Assembly: GCF_002156385.1 (NCBI RefSeq)
Contig: NZ_MVJM01000003.1
Coordinates: 669,504 to 733,503, forward strand
Direction of reading: 5' to 3'
Length of the DNA stretch: 64,000 nucleotides
Origin: Halalkalibacter urbisdiaboli
Lineage (GTDB): Bacteria > Bacillota > Bacilli > Bacillales > Bacillaceae_D
This document shows positions 17,409 through 25,383 of the stretch, one piece after another. Each line of letters opens with the position of its first letter. The first letter of the stretch is position 1. The notes under the pieces are model-generated. The model had not been told where the DNA came from, searched no databases, and was given only the letters and a program-made list of their open reading frames with translations. The translations under genes were made by a program, and so were the position numbers.

Positions 17409-17442
17409 GAAAGAGCAGCTTGTTAAACGAGCTGCTCTTTAT
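17409..17442 (+). terminator. metA terminator
   Basis: AAAGAGCAGCT and AGCTGCTCTTT form an 11-bp perfect stem 3 nt after the metA stop. Confidence 0.88.
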
Positions 17443-17810
17443 CTTGTTGTATTTCTACTGAGTTATAACAATGCGTTTTTGAATGTCTAGCTGTTTACGG
17501 AGCGGGTATATAATCACTTCTTCTTATAAGCTACGCATTTAAATTCCAACAAAACAGCTTCAATTGCGGTTGTTGTTTTAAAATACTCATTTATCGTATG
17601 CATGTTGGCAATTAAAACCGTACAAATTAATCCATATAACACATGTCAATAAATATTTGGGGTGGATTGCTAGACATGTAAACAGAGCCTCCTACACCTA
17701 ACATAAATATAAATGAGAATGATGAATTCATACTTTCGAGTTGCCTATATTGTACATGAGGACCATTCTAACAATATGAAAAATAAACGGCAGTGATGGG
17801 AGGTTGATGT
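17443..17810. other. intergenic region with no confident gene
   Basis: AT-rich DNA between metA and the hydrolase. A 43-codon minus-strand open stretch (17514-17642) has no ribosome site and no recognisable family; it may be a decayed gene remnant. GGGAGG just before 17811 serves the next gene. Confidence 0.4.
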
Positions 17811-18653
17811 ATGAGAGAAGCAACTGAAAAAACGACGTTATATTTGCTTAATACAGATGTGTATTATGAGTTGTATAAGTGCTCTCGTCGAAGTCATGGT
17901 GTACTGTTAATGATTCATGGCTTTGTGTCATCAAGTTATAGTTTTCGAGCGCTTATTCCTTATTTACGAAAGAAATATGATATTATTACAGTTGATTTAC
18001 CGGGATTTGGTCGAAGTGCAAAAAGACATGACTTTCGTTATTCCTTCGATAATTACTCGAATTTAATCGCAGCTTTTATTACACATATGGCGTTAACAAA
18101 TGTAACATTAATTGGCCATTCTATGGGTGGACAGGTTGCCCTTTATACAGCAAAGAAATTTCCTAACCTAGTAAATTACATTGTTCTCCTTTCAAGCTCA
18201 GGTTATTTAAAACGTGTGAAACGCTCATATGTTTACGCAACGTATCTTCCATTTGCACAAACGTTTATAAGAAGATGGCTTCAGAAAAAAGATTATAAAA
18301 AGGCAATAAATCAAGTTGTATACAATAAAAAAATGGTGAGTGATGACGTCGTTCGAGAGTACAGCCGTCCTTTTAATGAGGAAGCTTTTTATGATTCATT
18401 AATTTGTTTAGTTCGGCAAAGGGAAGGGGATTTAACGGCAAGTGAACTACAAATGATATCGCAGCCATGCCTTATTTTGTGGGGGGAAGAAGATAAAATT
18501 ATCCCAGTACGTATAGGAAAACGACTAGCAAGTGATTTACCCAGATCACAGTTTTTTTCCTTTAAGAAAACAGGACATTTAGTGCCAGAGGAACGACCAA
18601 AAGAGGTGTCTCAAAAAATTAAGCGTTTTTTGCAGAATCCACTAAAAAGGTAA
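17811..18653 (+). CDS. alpha/beta hydrolase
   Basis: A 280-residue hydrolase. Oxyanion motif HGFVSSSYSF, nucleophile elbow GHSMGGQVAL, acid in WGEEDKIIP and final His in KKTGHLVPEE complete a Ser-Asp-His triad. No signal peptide, so cytoplasmic. The closest families are YugF/haloperoxidase-like esterases; the substrate is unknown. GGGAGG precedes the ATG. Confidence 0.85.
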   Translation: MREATEKTTLYLLNTDVYYELYKCSRRSHGVLLMIHGFVSSSYSFRALIPYLRKKYDIITVDLPGFGRSAKRHDFRYSFDNYSNLIAAFITHMALTNVTLIGHSMGGQVALYTAKKFPNLVNYIVLLSSSGYLKRVKRSYVYATYLPFAQTFIRRWLQKKDYKKAINQVVYNKKMVSDDVVREYSRPFNEEAFYDSLICLVRQREGDLTASELQMISQPCLILWGEEDKIIPVRIGKRLASDLPRSQFFSFKKTGHLVPEERPKEVSQKIKRFLQNPLKR

Positions 18654-18671
18654 ATAGTGGCTTGATTAAAT

Positions 18672-18741
18672 AGCAACGGCTTCGCACTTGCTTGGAGGGT
18701 ACTGAAAGGTAAAATCAACCTTTTCAGTATCCTCTTTTTTT
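18672..18741. repeat. dispersed hairpin repeat, copy 1 (also a terminator)
   Basis: GCAACGGCTTCGCACTTGCT is a diverged form of the GCAATGGCTCC segment seen at 30738 and 36374. It is followed by GAGGGTACTGAAAGGT (18695-18710) pairing with ACCTTTTCAGTATCCTC and a T run, a variant of the GGGCACTGAAAAAGGG hairpin. Serves as terminator of the hydrolase gene. Confidence 0.6.
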
Positions 18742-18837
18742 GCGTCACCCCTTTTAAAGGTCCAGCTTCTTTTCCATGATTATCCGAAAGTTTGTGCTAT
18801 AATAAAATAGTGATCGCTTGGTTTTGGAGGTGGAACA

Positions 18838-20055
18838 ATGGACCCGTTAGATGTCATGATGAATAAAGAAAAAGTAATTCCTTATTATCAGCCAATCATA
18901 AGTGCTGATAAACAGTTGGTCGTGGGTTACGAAGTACTTGCCCGCATGGAAACGGAAGAAGGGGTCGAAAAACTTGGTTGGTTTTTTCAAGATAAATCCA
19001 TACCTGATGATTTTCGATTAGAGCTTGATGATCACATGCAAAAAAAAGCGCTAGATGCATTTTTGGAAACAGAGCAAAAAGATGTTCTTTTTTTTAATTA
19101 TGACGCGAACTTATTGTTGAAAGATAATGGAGAAACGTTACTTAAACGTATCGAGCCTTATCGAGAAAAAGGCCTAAATCTAAATCAAATTGTTCTTGAG
19201 CTTAAGGAAGAAGAAGTCTCTAATCATTTAGACGATATTAAGCATTTACTCGCATATTTACAAAATATGGGTATTCGAATTGCGATTGATGATCTTGGTC
19301 AGTCTAATACGAACCTCGACCAAATTGCAATGTTGAAACCAAACATTGTTAAGGTGAACGTCACCTTTATGGAGGCTGAAGAATTACCTCATTTGTATCG
19401 TGAAGTTCATCATTCCCTAGCCATGCTTTCACGGAAAATTGGTGCAACATTGCTGTTTGAGGGAATTTCGAATTTTAACCAACTTAATTACGCGTGGCGT
19501 AATGGTGGACGTTATTACCAAGGCTTTTACTTAATGAGACCAGTTCCTAAATTTGTGAATTCTGCTATTTGTAAAGAAAAAATGCAGAAGGAGTTTCATC
19601 ATTTTATTGTGTTTGAACGTAGGAAAATGGAGGCACAGTTAGCATTAAGTAATCAGTTAAATCAACAACTAAAAGCCTTAATGAAGAAAATTAGTGAACA
19701 AGACTCGTATGACGAAATGATTATGAAGGTTGCAAAAGATTGTAATCCATTTGCATTTAGAATATATATTTGTAACGAAGAGGGTTTTCAACAATCTTCA
19801 AATGCTGAAAAACGACGTGAAAATGATTGGGTGCTTATAGAAGAAGGTCGATATAAAAATTGGAGCTGGCGGCCTTATTTTCTTGAAAATATTGTACGGA
19901 TGAATGTAGAGAAAAGAGGGATTCTTTCGGATTTGTACACTGATATTGATCGAGATGAACGAATTCGAACATATTCCTATCCAATCTCTGAGTCTCTGTA
20001 CCTATTCTTAGACATCCCCTATGATTTTTTATTTGAACAAGATGGATTATTGTAA
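18838..20055 (+). CDS. ykuI: EAL-domain protein, YkuI-like c-di-GMP receptor
   Basis: 405 residues: an EAL domain (about 1-245) and a C-terminal PAS-like YkuI_C domain (about 250-405). The EAL motif is EVLAR; N in LFFNYDANLL and K in KPNIVKVN are kept, but DDFGxGxSSL is DDLGQSNTNL and EGVE is EGIS. Loss of several catalytic positions suggests a c-di-GMP-binding protein rather than an active phosphodiesterase, as reported for B. subtilis YkuI. GGAGGTGG precedes the ATG. Confidence 0.85.
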   Translation: MDPLDVMMNKEKVIPYYQPIISADKQLVVGYEVLARMETEEGVEKLGWFFQDKSIPDDFRLELDDHMQKKALDAFLETEQKDVLFFNYDANLLLKDNGETLLKRIEPYREKGLNLNQIVLELKEEEVSNHLDDIKHLLAYLQNMGIRIAIDDLGQSNTNLDQIAMLKPNIVKVNVTFMEAEELPHLYREVHHSLAMLSRKIGATLLFEGISNFNQLNYAWRNGGRYYQGFYLMRPVPKFVNSAICKEKMQKEFHHFIVFERRKMEAQLALSNQLNQQLKALMKKISEQDSYDEMIMKVAKDCNPFAFRIYICNEEGFQQSSNAEKRRENDWVLIEEGRYKNWSWRPYFLENIVRMNVEKRGILSDLYTDIDRDERIRTYSYPISESLYLFLDIPYDFLFEQDGLL

Positions 20056-20063
20056 AAAGGAAT

Positions 20064-20097
20064 ACCTCAGTCATCTTAGATGATAGAGGTATTTTTA
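20064..20097 (+). terminator. terminator of the EAL gene
   Basis: AATACCTC, AGTCATCT and their complements ATGAT / GAGGTATT form a stem followed by TTTATT. Confidence 0.8.
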
Positions 20098-20283
20098 TTC
20101 ATTTATATCCTTCTTTTTTTGAGAATGTCCTTTTTATAGGGAAGGTAGCGCTGGCTTTCCTTGTAACTTGTAAATTTCGCTATACCAATTTATTTCAAAA
20201 AAAACTAGAAAGTTAAAGTGGAAAGGAGTATCCTTAGAAAGGGTGAAATATTTCGGGAATCGAATAAAAGGGGGACTACCACC

Positions 20284-21456
20284 ATGGAATTTCGGTCTGT
20301 CTACCGGTTAATGGCATATTTATTTTTTGTCTATTCTGCGATGACCATTGTCAACAGCTACATTCCAGTTTTTTTTCGTGAAGAAGGGTTATCTGGAAGT
20401 CAAGTAGGAATGTTAATGGCAGTAGGTCCATTTGCAACAATTATTGCACAGCCGATATGGGGCTACATGAGCGATAAATATAAAACAATTAAGCGGATGA
20501 TACTGTTAACATTACTCGGGGTTTTAACGACAGGATTTGTTTTTATATTTATGGATTCATTTAACGGCTACTTAGTGATGATGTTCGTTTTGTTTCTTTT
20601 CTTATCGTCTAGTACGGCATTAGGAGATAGCTTGTCTCAAAGAACGGCAAGCGATAAAAAGATTAGCTTTGGGCGGATTCGGATGTGGGGATCGTTAGGG
20701 TTTGCAAGTACATCGCTCATTGCAGGTTATATCTTAATGGTTATAGGGGTTCAACATGCGATGATCCTGATGCTCGTTATGGCATTCATTGCGTCTGTGT
20801 TAGCATTCACGTTAAAGGATATTACTGTTACAAATAAACCTGTGACAATCTTAAGTGCATTGAGAGTAGGCTTAAATCCAGCCCTACTGCTGTTTTTTCC
20901 ATGTGCAATGTTAATTTCAATTAGTCATCGGACGAATGATAGTTTCTTAGGCATCTACATTATGGAATTAGGTGGACCAGAATCGTTAATTGGCTGGAGT
21001 TGGTTTATCGGCGTAGCGACTGAAGCCGCTGTTTTCGCAACAAGTGGAATGTGGCTTCATCGATGGAAACCGATAACGTTAATGATTGCTTCAGGGCTGC
21101 TTTATGGTACTCGTTGGTTTATTATGAGTGTCATTACTGTACCGTGGATGATCCTGCCATTACAGCTTACACATGGAATTTGCTTTGGTCTTTTTTATAT
21201 TGGTGGGCTCCAATTTGTAAGTAAATTAGTTCCCGAACAGTTACAAGCTACTGGACACCTTTTATTTTTGACGGTTTCTTTAGGGGTTTGTGGAATTTTT
21301 GGGTCGTTAGTTGGCGGTTGGATGATTGAAGTGTTTGGTCTTCCAGTACTCTATGTTACGATCGGAACGACTGCCCTACTTGGAGCCATTAGCTTAACTG
21401 TTTTTCAAAAAATGTATAAACCTTCAATTGCGAGTGAGCACTCATTAGGAGCATAA
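20284..21456 (+). CDS. MFS transporter (MFS_1-like, YwbF type)
   Basis: 390 residues with about 12 membrane segments. The A-like loop GYMSDKYKTIKR follows helix 2; HRTNDSFLGIYIMELGG starts the second half; the domain resembles LacY/3-phenylpropionate-type permeases (GDSLSQRTASDKK, FGRIRMWGSLGF). ATG 20284 is chosen: AAAGGGGGAC lies upstream, while the listed start at 20218 adds 22 hydrophilic residues. Substrate unknown. Confidence 0.82.
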   Translation: MEFRSVYRLMAYLFFVYSAMTIVNSYIPVFFREEGLSGSQVGMLMAVGPFATIIAQPIWGYMSDKYKTIKRMILLTLLGVLTTGFVFIFMDSFNGYLVMMFVLFLFLSSSTALGDSLSQRTASDKKISFGRIRMWGSLGFASTSLIAGYILMVIGVQHAMILMLVMAFIASVLAFTLKDITVTNKPVTILSALRVGLNPALLLFFPCAMLISISHRTNDSFLGIYIMELGGPESLIGWSWFIGVATEAAVFATSGMWLHRWKPITLMIASGLLYGTRWFIMSVITVPWMILPLQLTHGICFGLFYIGGLQFVSKLVPEQLQATGHLLFLTVSLGVCGIFGSLVGGWMIEVFGLPVLYVTIGTTALLGAISLTVFQKMYKPSIASEHSLGA

Positions 21457-21707
21457 TCTGCTTCCTATCATGGGTGTTTTTTTCTGAACGAGACGGATTG
21501 ATCTGATTATATGTAAAAAGGTAGGATAGAAATAGGTGAGGAGACGGTTTATGCTAAAACCCTTATGATTCGTTTTCACAAAGGAGCCGGACAGCCTGGA
21601 AGTAGAAAGAACGAACTAAATGATTAACGCGGATGATTCTTTCACGCTTCGAATAAGGACTAAATCACAGGATGCATGGTAAAATAAAACAAGGAAGGGG
21701 GTGCATT

Positions 21708-22013
21708 ATGAATATTATTGTGACGGACCCTGCTTTAGATCATTTAAAAGGCACGATCAACGATGAACGTGCCGTGCGGATTGTCGCGAGAGACACATTT
21801 GAATGAAGTACAATGATTGAGTTTTATCTCGCTCTGGATGAGCCGAGACCGCATGATACAGAAGTATTAATCGACAAGATCCTATTTATCTATGATTTGA
21901 AAGCATATGATGAGATTGGCGGTTATTTGAAAATTGATTTTAATCCTTCACAAGGTTTAAAAATGATCAATTCAAATCAGACCCTTGCCTATGGTCTACG
22001 TTTGAAAAAATAG
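21708..22013 (+). CDS. HesB-like selenoprotein 1 (in-frame UGA, no cysteine)
   Basis: From ATG 21708 (AAGGAAGGGGG upstream) the frame runs 101 residues through one TGA at 21804-21806 (residue 33): RAVRIVARDTFE-U-STMIEFYLALDEPRPHDTEV. The block after the UGA (FYLALDEPR) aligns with LGLALDEPA of the second HesB-like selenoprotein at 23913, showing that translation is meant to continue. There is no Cys anywhere, so Sec is the only candidate thiol/selenol ligand. The usual IscA C-terminal CGC is missing. Predicted Fe-S or redox-linked HesB fold; function unknown. A simple ORF call gives only the part after the UGA. Confidence 0.82.
21827..21848 (+). promoter_or_regulatory. candidate bSECIS hairpin of HesB-like 1
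   Basis: UCUCGCUC - UGGAU - GAG(C)CGAGA: eight base pairs with one bulged C; 20 nt separate UGA from the stem and 28 nt from the loop. The 15-nt core GCTCTGGATGAGCCG is identical in HesB-like 2. Confidence 0.6.
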
Positions 22014-22015
22014 GA

Positions 22016-22357
22016 TTATTTTTTAATAAAGAATGATCCTACTTGTTTAACAAGAGGGGAAACTTGATGAACGGTTTTTACGACTTGATCAACAGTGTTG
22101 ACGGTTTTCCCCATATCAAATTTTCCGTCCTCTGACATAAAGGCGGATTTAAACAATGATGGCTTTTGAGGAGCCATTTGTTGATATTGCATCATCTGTT
22201 GACCTTGCTGCATAAATGGTGGATGCTGCTGCCCTGGCATTCCCCAATGAGGTGGTTGCTGAGGACGATTTGCTCCCATTTGAGGATGGGAATATAGATG
22301 TGGCTGTTGAGTATATGGCCTTTGTGGATGCTGCCTTGGTCGTTGTGGTCCAAACAT
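22016..22357 (-). CDS. yppG: YppG-like protein
   Basis: 113 residues: a low-complexity P/Q/H/M-rich N-terminal two thirds (RPQQPPHWGMPGQQHPPF) and a conserved C-terminus KPSLFKSAFMSEDGKFD then VDQVVKTVHQVSPLVKQVGS, the YppG signature. Found in Bacillus, often spore-associated; function unknown. AGGAGG precedes the ATG. Cotranscribed after the Hsp20 gene (12-nt gap). Confidence 0.8.
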   Translation of the reverse strand: MFGPQRPRQHPQRPYTQQPHLYSHPQMGANRPQQPPHWGMPGQQHPPFMQQGQQMMQYQQMAPQKPSLFKSAFMSEDGKFDMGKTVNTVDQVVKTVHQVSPLVKQVGSFFIKK

Positions 22358-22369
22358 AAGATAACCTCC

Positions 22370-22807
22370 TTAATCAATTTGAATATTTTGACGTTTGTTC
22401 GGAATTTTAATTTTTAGAAGTCCGTTACGATACGCAGCTTTCACATCCTTTTTCTCTATTGAAAAAGGAATCGGAATTATACGCTCTCGTACTTGGGTTG
22501 ACTCACGCTTTTCAACGATGTCATTTTTCTCGTTGTTAATTTGAACCTGCTCACTATGATTGACTTGAATTCGAACCGATTGACGATAAATATCAAGATG
22601 TATTTGTTGTTTGTCAACACCGGGAAGTTCCGCTTCAATTAATAAATAATCACTTTGTTCATAAACTCTAATTGGAATTGGATGATCGAATAGAGGAATT
22701 TCTTGCAGGTGTTGATACGTTTGTTGAAAAAAATCATCAATTGACTTCAAGATGTCTCGATAGCCTGTCGGAAGCTTTTTTGGCTTTGGTTGCTTTTCAG
22801 AAGACAT
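22370..22807 (-). CDS. Hsp20/alpha-crystallin family protein
   Basis: 145 residues with a central alpha-crystallin domain: IRVYEQSDYLLIEAELPGVD, then a divergent core, and AAYRNGLLKIKIPN at the end (canonical A-x-x-x-n-GvL). ATG 22807 is used because GGAGGG lies 7 nt upstream; the listed start at 22837 overlaps it. Bacillus CotM/CotP-like Hsp20 proteins are spore-coat linked; general chaperone is the alternative. Confidence 0.82.
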   Translation of the reverse strand: MSSEKQPKPKKLPTGYRDILKSIDDFFQQTYQHLQEIPLFDHPIPIRVYEQSDYLLIEAELPGVDKQQIHLDIYRQSVRIQVNHSEQVQINNEKNDIVEKRESTQVRERIIPIPFSIEKKDVKAAYRNGLLKIKIPNKRQNIQID

Positions 22808-22913
22808 CGTCATTCCCTCCATTTCATAGTAATACATAACAGTTGTTATATCTTATATGTATGTATAGGTATTGAAAAGGTGATTCGATTTTAGGGATAT
22901 AGGAGGTTGTCAT

Positions 22914-23843
22914 ATGCCCATTCAAATCATAGATACACACTGCGATGCGTTGCTTAAGCTTTGGGAAAACCCAAAGCGCTCGTTTATAAATGATCCGAAG
23001 ATTGACGCAAATCTTGAGCGATTAAAACGGGGGCAAGTAAAGATTCAATGCTTTGCTCTATTTGTTGAACCATTCATTCGTCAAGAACAAAAATTTCAAG
23101 TTATTTTAGAGCAAGTCGATTTATTTAATGAGAAAGTAGTGAAGCCGAATCCCGAAATAAAGCATATAAAAAGTTGGGACGACATTCAAACGTTAAAGAG
23201 CGATGAGATAGGTGCTATTCTTACGTTAGAAGGCTTAGATGGTATTGGTGATGACTTAACAAAGCTACGAATTCTCTTTCAATTAGGGGTTTTATCTGTT
23301 GGTCTGACTTGGAATCAAGCCAATTTATTTGCAGACGGGGTCGGTGAATTACGTGGTGCTGGCTTAAGCACACTTGGAAAGCTAGCTGTGCAGGCAAATA
23401 ATGATAATAAGATTCTAACGGATGTTTCTCATTTACATATAAACGGCTTTTGGGACGTGATTGAGCTTGCTGATTATCCTATTGCAAGCCATTCAAATGC
23501 TTATACACTATGTGATCATCCCCGAAATTTAAATGATGAACAAATTCATGCTCTTGTTAAAAAGAGAGGGTATATCGGGATTGTTTTTCACCCGTTATTT
23601 TTAACGGGGCAAGACTTTGCAACGATAACAGATGTTATAAAACATATTGAGCATATGTGTAACTTAGGAGCCTCAGAGCAGATAGGGTTTGGCTCTGATT
23701 TTGATGGGATATCCGTGTATGTTAATGGATTAAGGCACGCTGGACAATTTCAACATTTAATCAACGAGCTGCAGAAGCATTACTCTGAGCAGCTTGTTCG
23801 AGGTTTCGCTGGAGAGAATTTTCGAAGGCTAATTCCACAATAA
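22914..23843 (+). CDS. membrane dipeptidase family (peptidase M19)
   Basis: 309 residues with the M19 metal sites: DTHCDALLKL at the N-terminus, LTLEGLDGIG (bridging Glu), DVSHL and SHSNA (His), and GFGSDFDGI. Despite the family name there is no signal peptide or anchor. Cleaves dipeptides, probably including D-residues from peptidoglycan turnover. AGGAGG precedes the ATG. It lies 69 nt before the second HesB-like selenoprotein. Confidence 0.92.
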   Translation: MPIQIIDTHCDALLKLWENPKRSFINDPKIDANLERLKRGQVKIQCFALFVEPFIRQEQKFQVILEQVDLFNEKVVKPNPEIKHIKSWDDIQTLKSDEIGAILTLEGLDGIGDDLTKLRILFQLGVLSVGLTWNQANLFADGVGELRGAGLSTLGKLAVQANNDNKILTDVSHLHINGFWDVIELADYPIASHSNAYTLCDHPRNLNDEQIHALVKKRGYIGIVFHPLFLTGQDFATITDVIKHIEHMCNLGASEQIGFGSDFDGISVYVNGLRHAGQFQHLINELQKHYSEQLVRGFAGENFRRLIPQ

Positions 23844-23912
23844 ATATTTGCGTATACTATGACTTCATCAGTGATTTCCTATATACTACACTTGTAAAGT
23901 GAGGTGATAACA

Positions 23913-24197
23913 ATGAATATTACAGATAGTGCAAAAGCATTTATTGAAGAAACGATGAATGAACATTCCGTTTCGACCATTCGCGTGGTGTTTGCTGGGA
24001 TGGGTTGAGGTGGTCCAAAGTTAGGGCTAGCTCTGGATGAGCCGGCAGAAACGGATAAACGAGAAATAATAAATGGCATCGAAGTTGCATTTGAGGAAAG
24101 TGTCATTTCTCATGTGGCGGATTTAACCCTTGACTACCAGAAGAATGAAGAAGGTGAAGGGTTAGTAATGGTAGGTGCTGGTCAAGATTGTTGTTAA
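23913..24197 (+). CDS. HesB-like selenoprotein 2 (in-frame UGA)
   Basis: From ATG 23913 (GAGGTGATAA upstream) the frame is 94 residues with one TGA at 24006-24008 (residue 32): IRVVFAGMG-U-GGPKLGLALDEP. This is the known HesB-like selenoprotein motif, Sec replacing the first conserved Cys of IscA/HesB. The C-terminus VMVGAGQDCC retains the Cys pair at the position of the IscA CGC. Ignoring the UGA leaves no callable gene. Closely followed by a terminator. Predicted A-type Fe-S carrier or related redox protein. Confidence 0.92.
24026..24046 (+). promoter_or_regulatory. candidate bSECIS hairpin of HesB-like 2
   Basis: GCU(A)GCUC - UGGAU - GAGC(C)GGC, seven pairs with one internal mismatch; 25 nt separate UGA from the loop. 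A competing hairpin UCCAAAGUUA-GGGC-UAGCUCUGGA (24014-24037) is also possible. Confidence 0.6.
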
Positions 24198-24202
24198 TGA
24201 AA

Positions 24203-24229
24203 GCGGTCCTGTATAGGGGCCGTTTTTTA
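24203..24229 (+). terminator. terminator of HesB-like 2
   Basis: CGGTCC-TGTATAG-GGGCCG (one G-U pair) followed by TTTTTT, 6 nt after the stop. Confidence 0.75.
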
Positions 24230-24483
24230 ATTTGAAGAGGAAGGTTTCTATTTATATAAGGATAGGCCACCGTGCCGTTTTTCTTAGAATTTTACATGTT
24301 TTTTCAAATTTAATCACCAGCTTTATGAAAAAGCGTAAAAGGACAAGGCTTTTAAGTAATTTAAGGTTTCATAAGATTACATAAATAACTTGATATGAGT
24401 TCATTTAGTCGCGTTCTTGAAAAATGATACCTCTAAATATGTTACAATGGGCCAAGTTGTAATTTAGAAAGGGGTTTTGTTTT

Positions 24484-25272
24484 ATGAAGAAAAAAGTAGC
24501 AACAGGAATGATGATATTCGGTTTAACTTTTAGTCTAATCGCTTGTGGAAACGAGTCAGATGAAAATGTGGGAGAAACGCCAGAAAAACCGTTAACAGAA
24601 GATAGCGTTCCAGAGGATGCAGTTCCAGAAGAACAACCTGAGCAGCCAAGTGAAGCGAAATTAAATACAGATGACATTCCAGATGTTATTGCAACAGTTA
24701 ATGGTGAAGAGATTAATAAGGATTTATTTGTGACATCTCTACAGCAGGAAGCAAACATGTATGCTTCACAGGGAATGGATTTTTCAAGTGAAGATGGGGA
24801 AGAACTACTTACTATGCTGAAGCAAGATATAGTTGATCGTCTTGTAAATGAACGTGTTTTAATGCAAACCGTTGAAGAGCAAGGGATCGAAGCTTCAGAG
24901 GAAGAAATTGATACAGAGCTTCAAACACAAATGCAATTAGTACAAATTGAATCAGAAGAACAGTTAGAACAAGCTTTAAGTGCACAAAATATGACAATCG
25001 AACAGTTCCGTTCGGAGCTTGAGAAACATGTAAAGCTCAACAAATATATTGAGCAAAACATGGATAAACCTTCTGTTACTGAAGATGAATTACGTGAAGC
25101 ATACGATGAAATCGTTGCGATGAATCCAGAAGCAGAAGAAGCAGACATTCCTAGTTTTGAAGAATATAAGGATGATTTAGAAAGCCAGCTTCAAGATCAA
25201 AAACAACAGGAGCAACTTCAAGTCTTACTTGAAGAGCTTCGTGAAGAAAGTGAAATTACAATTAATATTTAA
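24484..25272 (+). CDS. SurA N-terminal domain lipoprotein (PrsA-like foldase without PPIase)
   Basis: 262 residues. Signal peptide ending in lipobox LIAC (C21), an acidic Pro/Glu linker (VPEDAVPEEQPEQPSE), then a SurA_N chaperone domain (VIATVNGEEINKDLF, IVDRLVNERVLMQ, VTEDELREAYDE). It lacks the parvulin insert of PrsA, so it is likely a membrane-anchored extracellular chaperone without isomerase activity. AGAAAGGGG precedes the ATG. Monocistronic; the IS copy lies 57 nt downstream. Confidence 0.85.
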   Translation: MKKKVATGMMIFGLTFSLIACGNESDENVGETPEKPLTEDSVPEDAVPEEQPEQPSEAKLNTDDIPDVIATVNGEEINKDLFVTSLQQEANMYASQGMDFSSEDGEELLTMLKQDIVDRLVNERVLMQTVEEQGIEASEEEIDTELQTQMQLVQIESEEQLEQALSAQNMTIEQFRSELEKHVKLNKYIEQNMDKPSVTEDELREAYDEIVAMNPEAEEADIPSFEEYKDDLESQLQDQKQQEQLQVLLEELREESEITINI

Positions 25273-25315
25273 TTTACTCTAGTAAGAGTGCATTAAAAGG
25301 AAAATACATTCTTTT

Positions 25316-25329
25316 GAGGGCACTGAAAA
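25316..25329. repeat. dispersed hairpin repeat, copy 2, left part
   Basis: GAGGGCACTGAAAA, separated by the IS from its partner arm CCCTTTTTCAGTGCCCT at 26812. Removing the IS recreates a hairpin like that at 36322-36364. Confidence 0.65.
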
Positions 25330-25383
25330 TGAACTGCACCCCAAAAGTTAGAGTTAACAATCTGACTTTGGGGTGTGTTTTTT

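Noticed and set aside
17514-17642. 43-codon open frame on the minus strand
   Set aside because: No ribosome site, no family resemblance, in-frame stop just before the first possible start.
21708-22013. HesB-like 1 as a simple nonsense pseudogene
   Set aside because: Sequence after the TGA retains the family ALDEP block and an intact frame to a normal stop, and the UGA falls at the metal-ligand position with a hairpin behind it.
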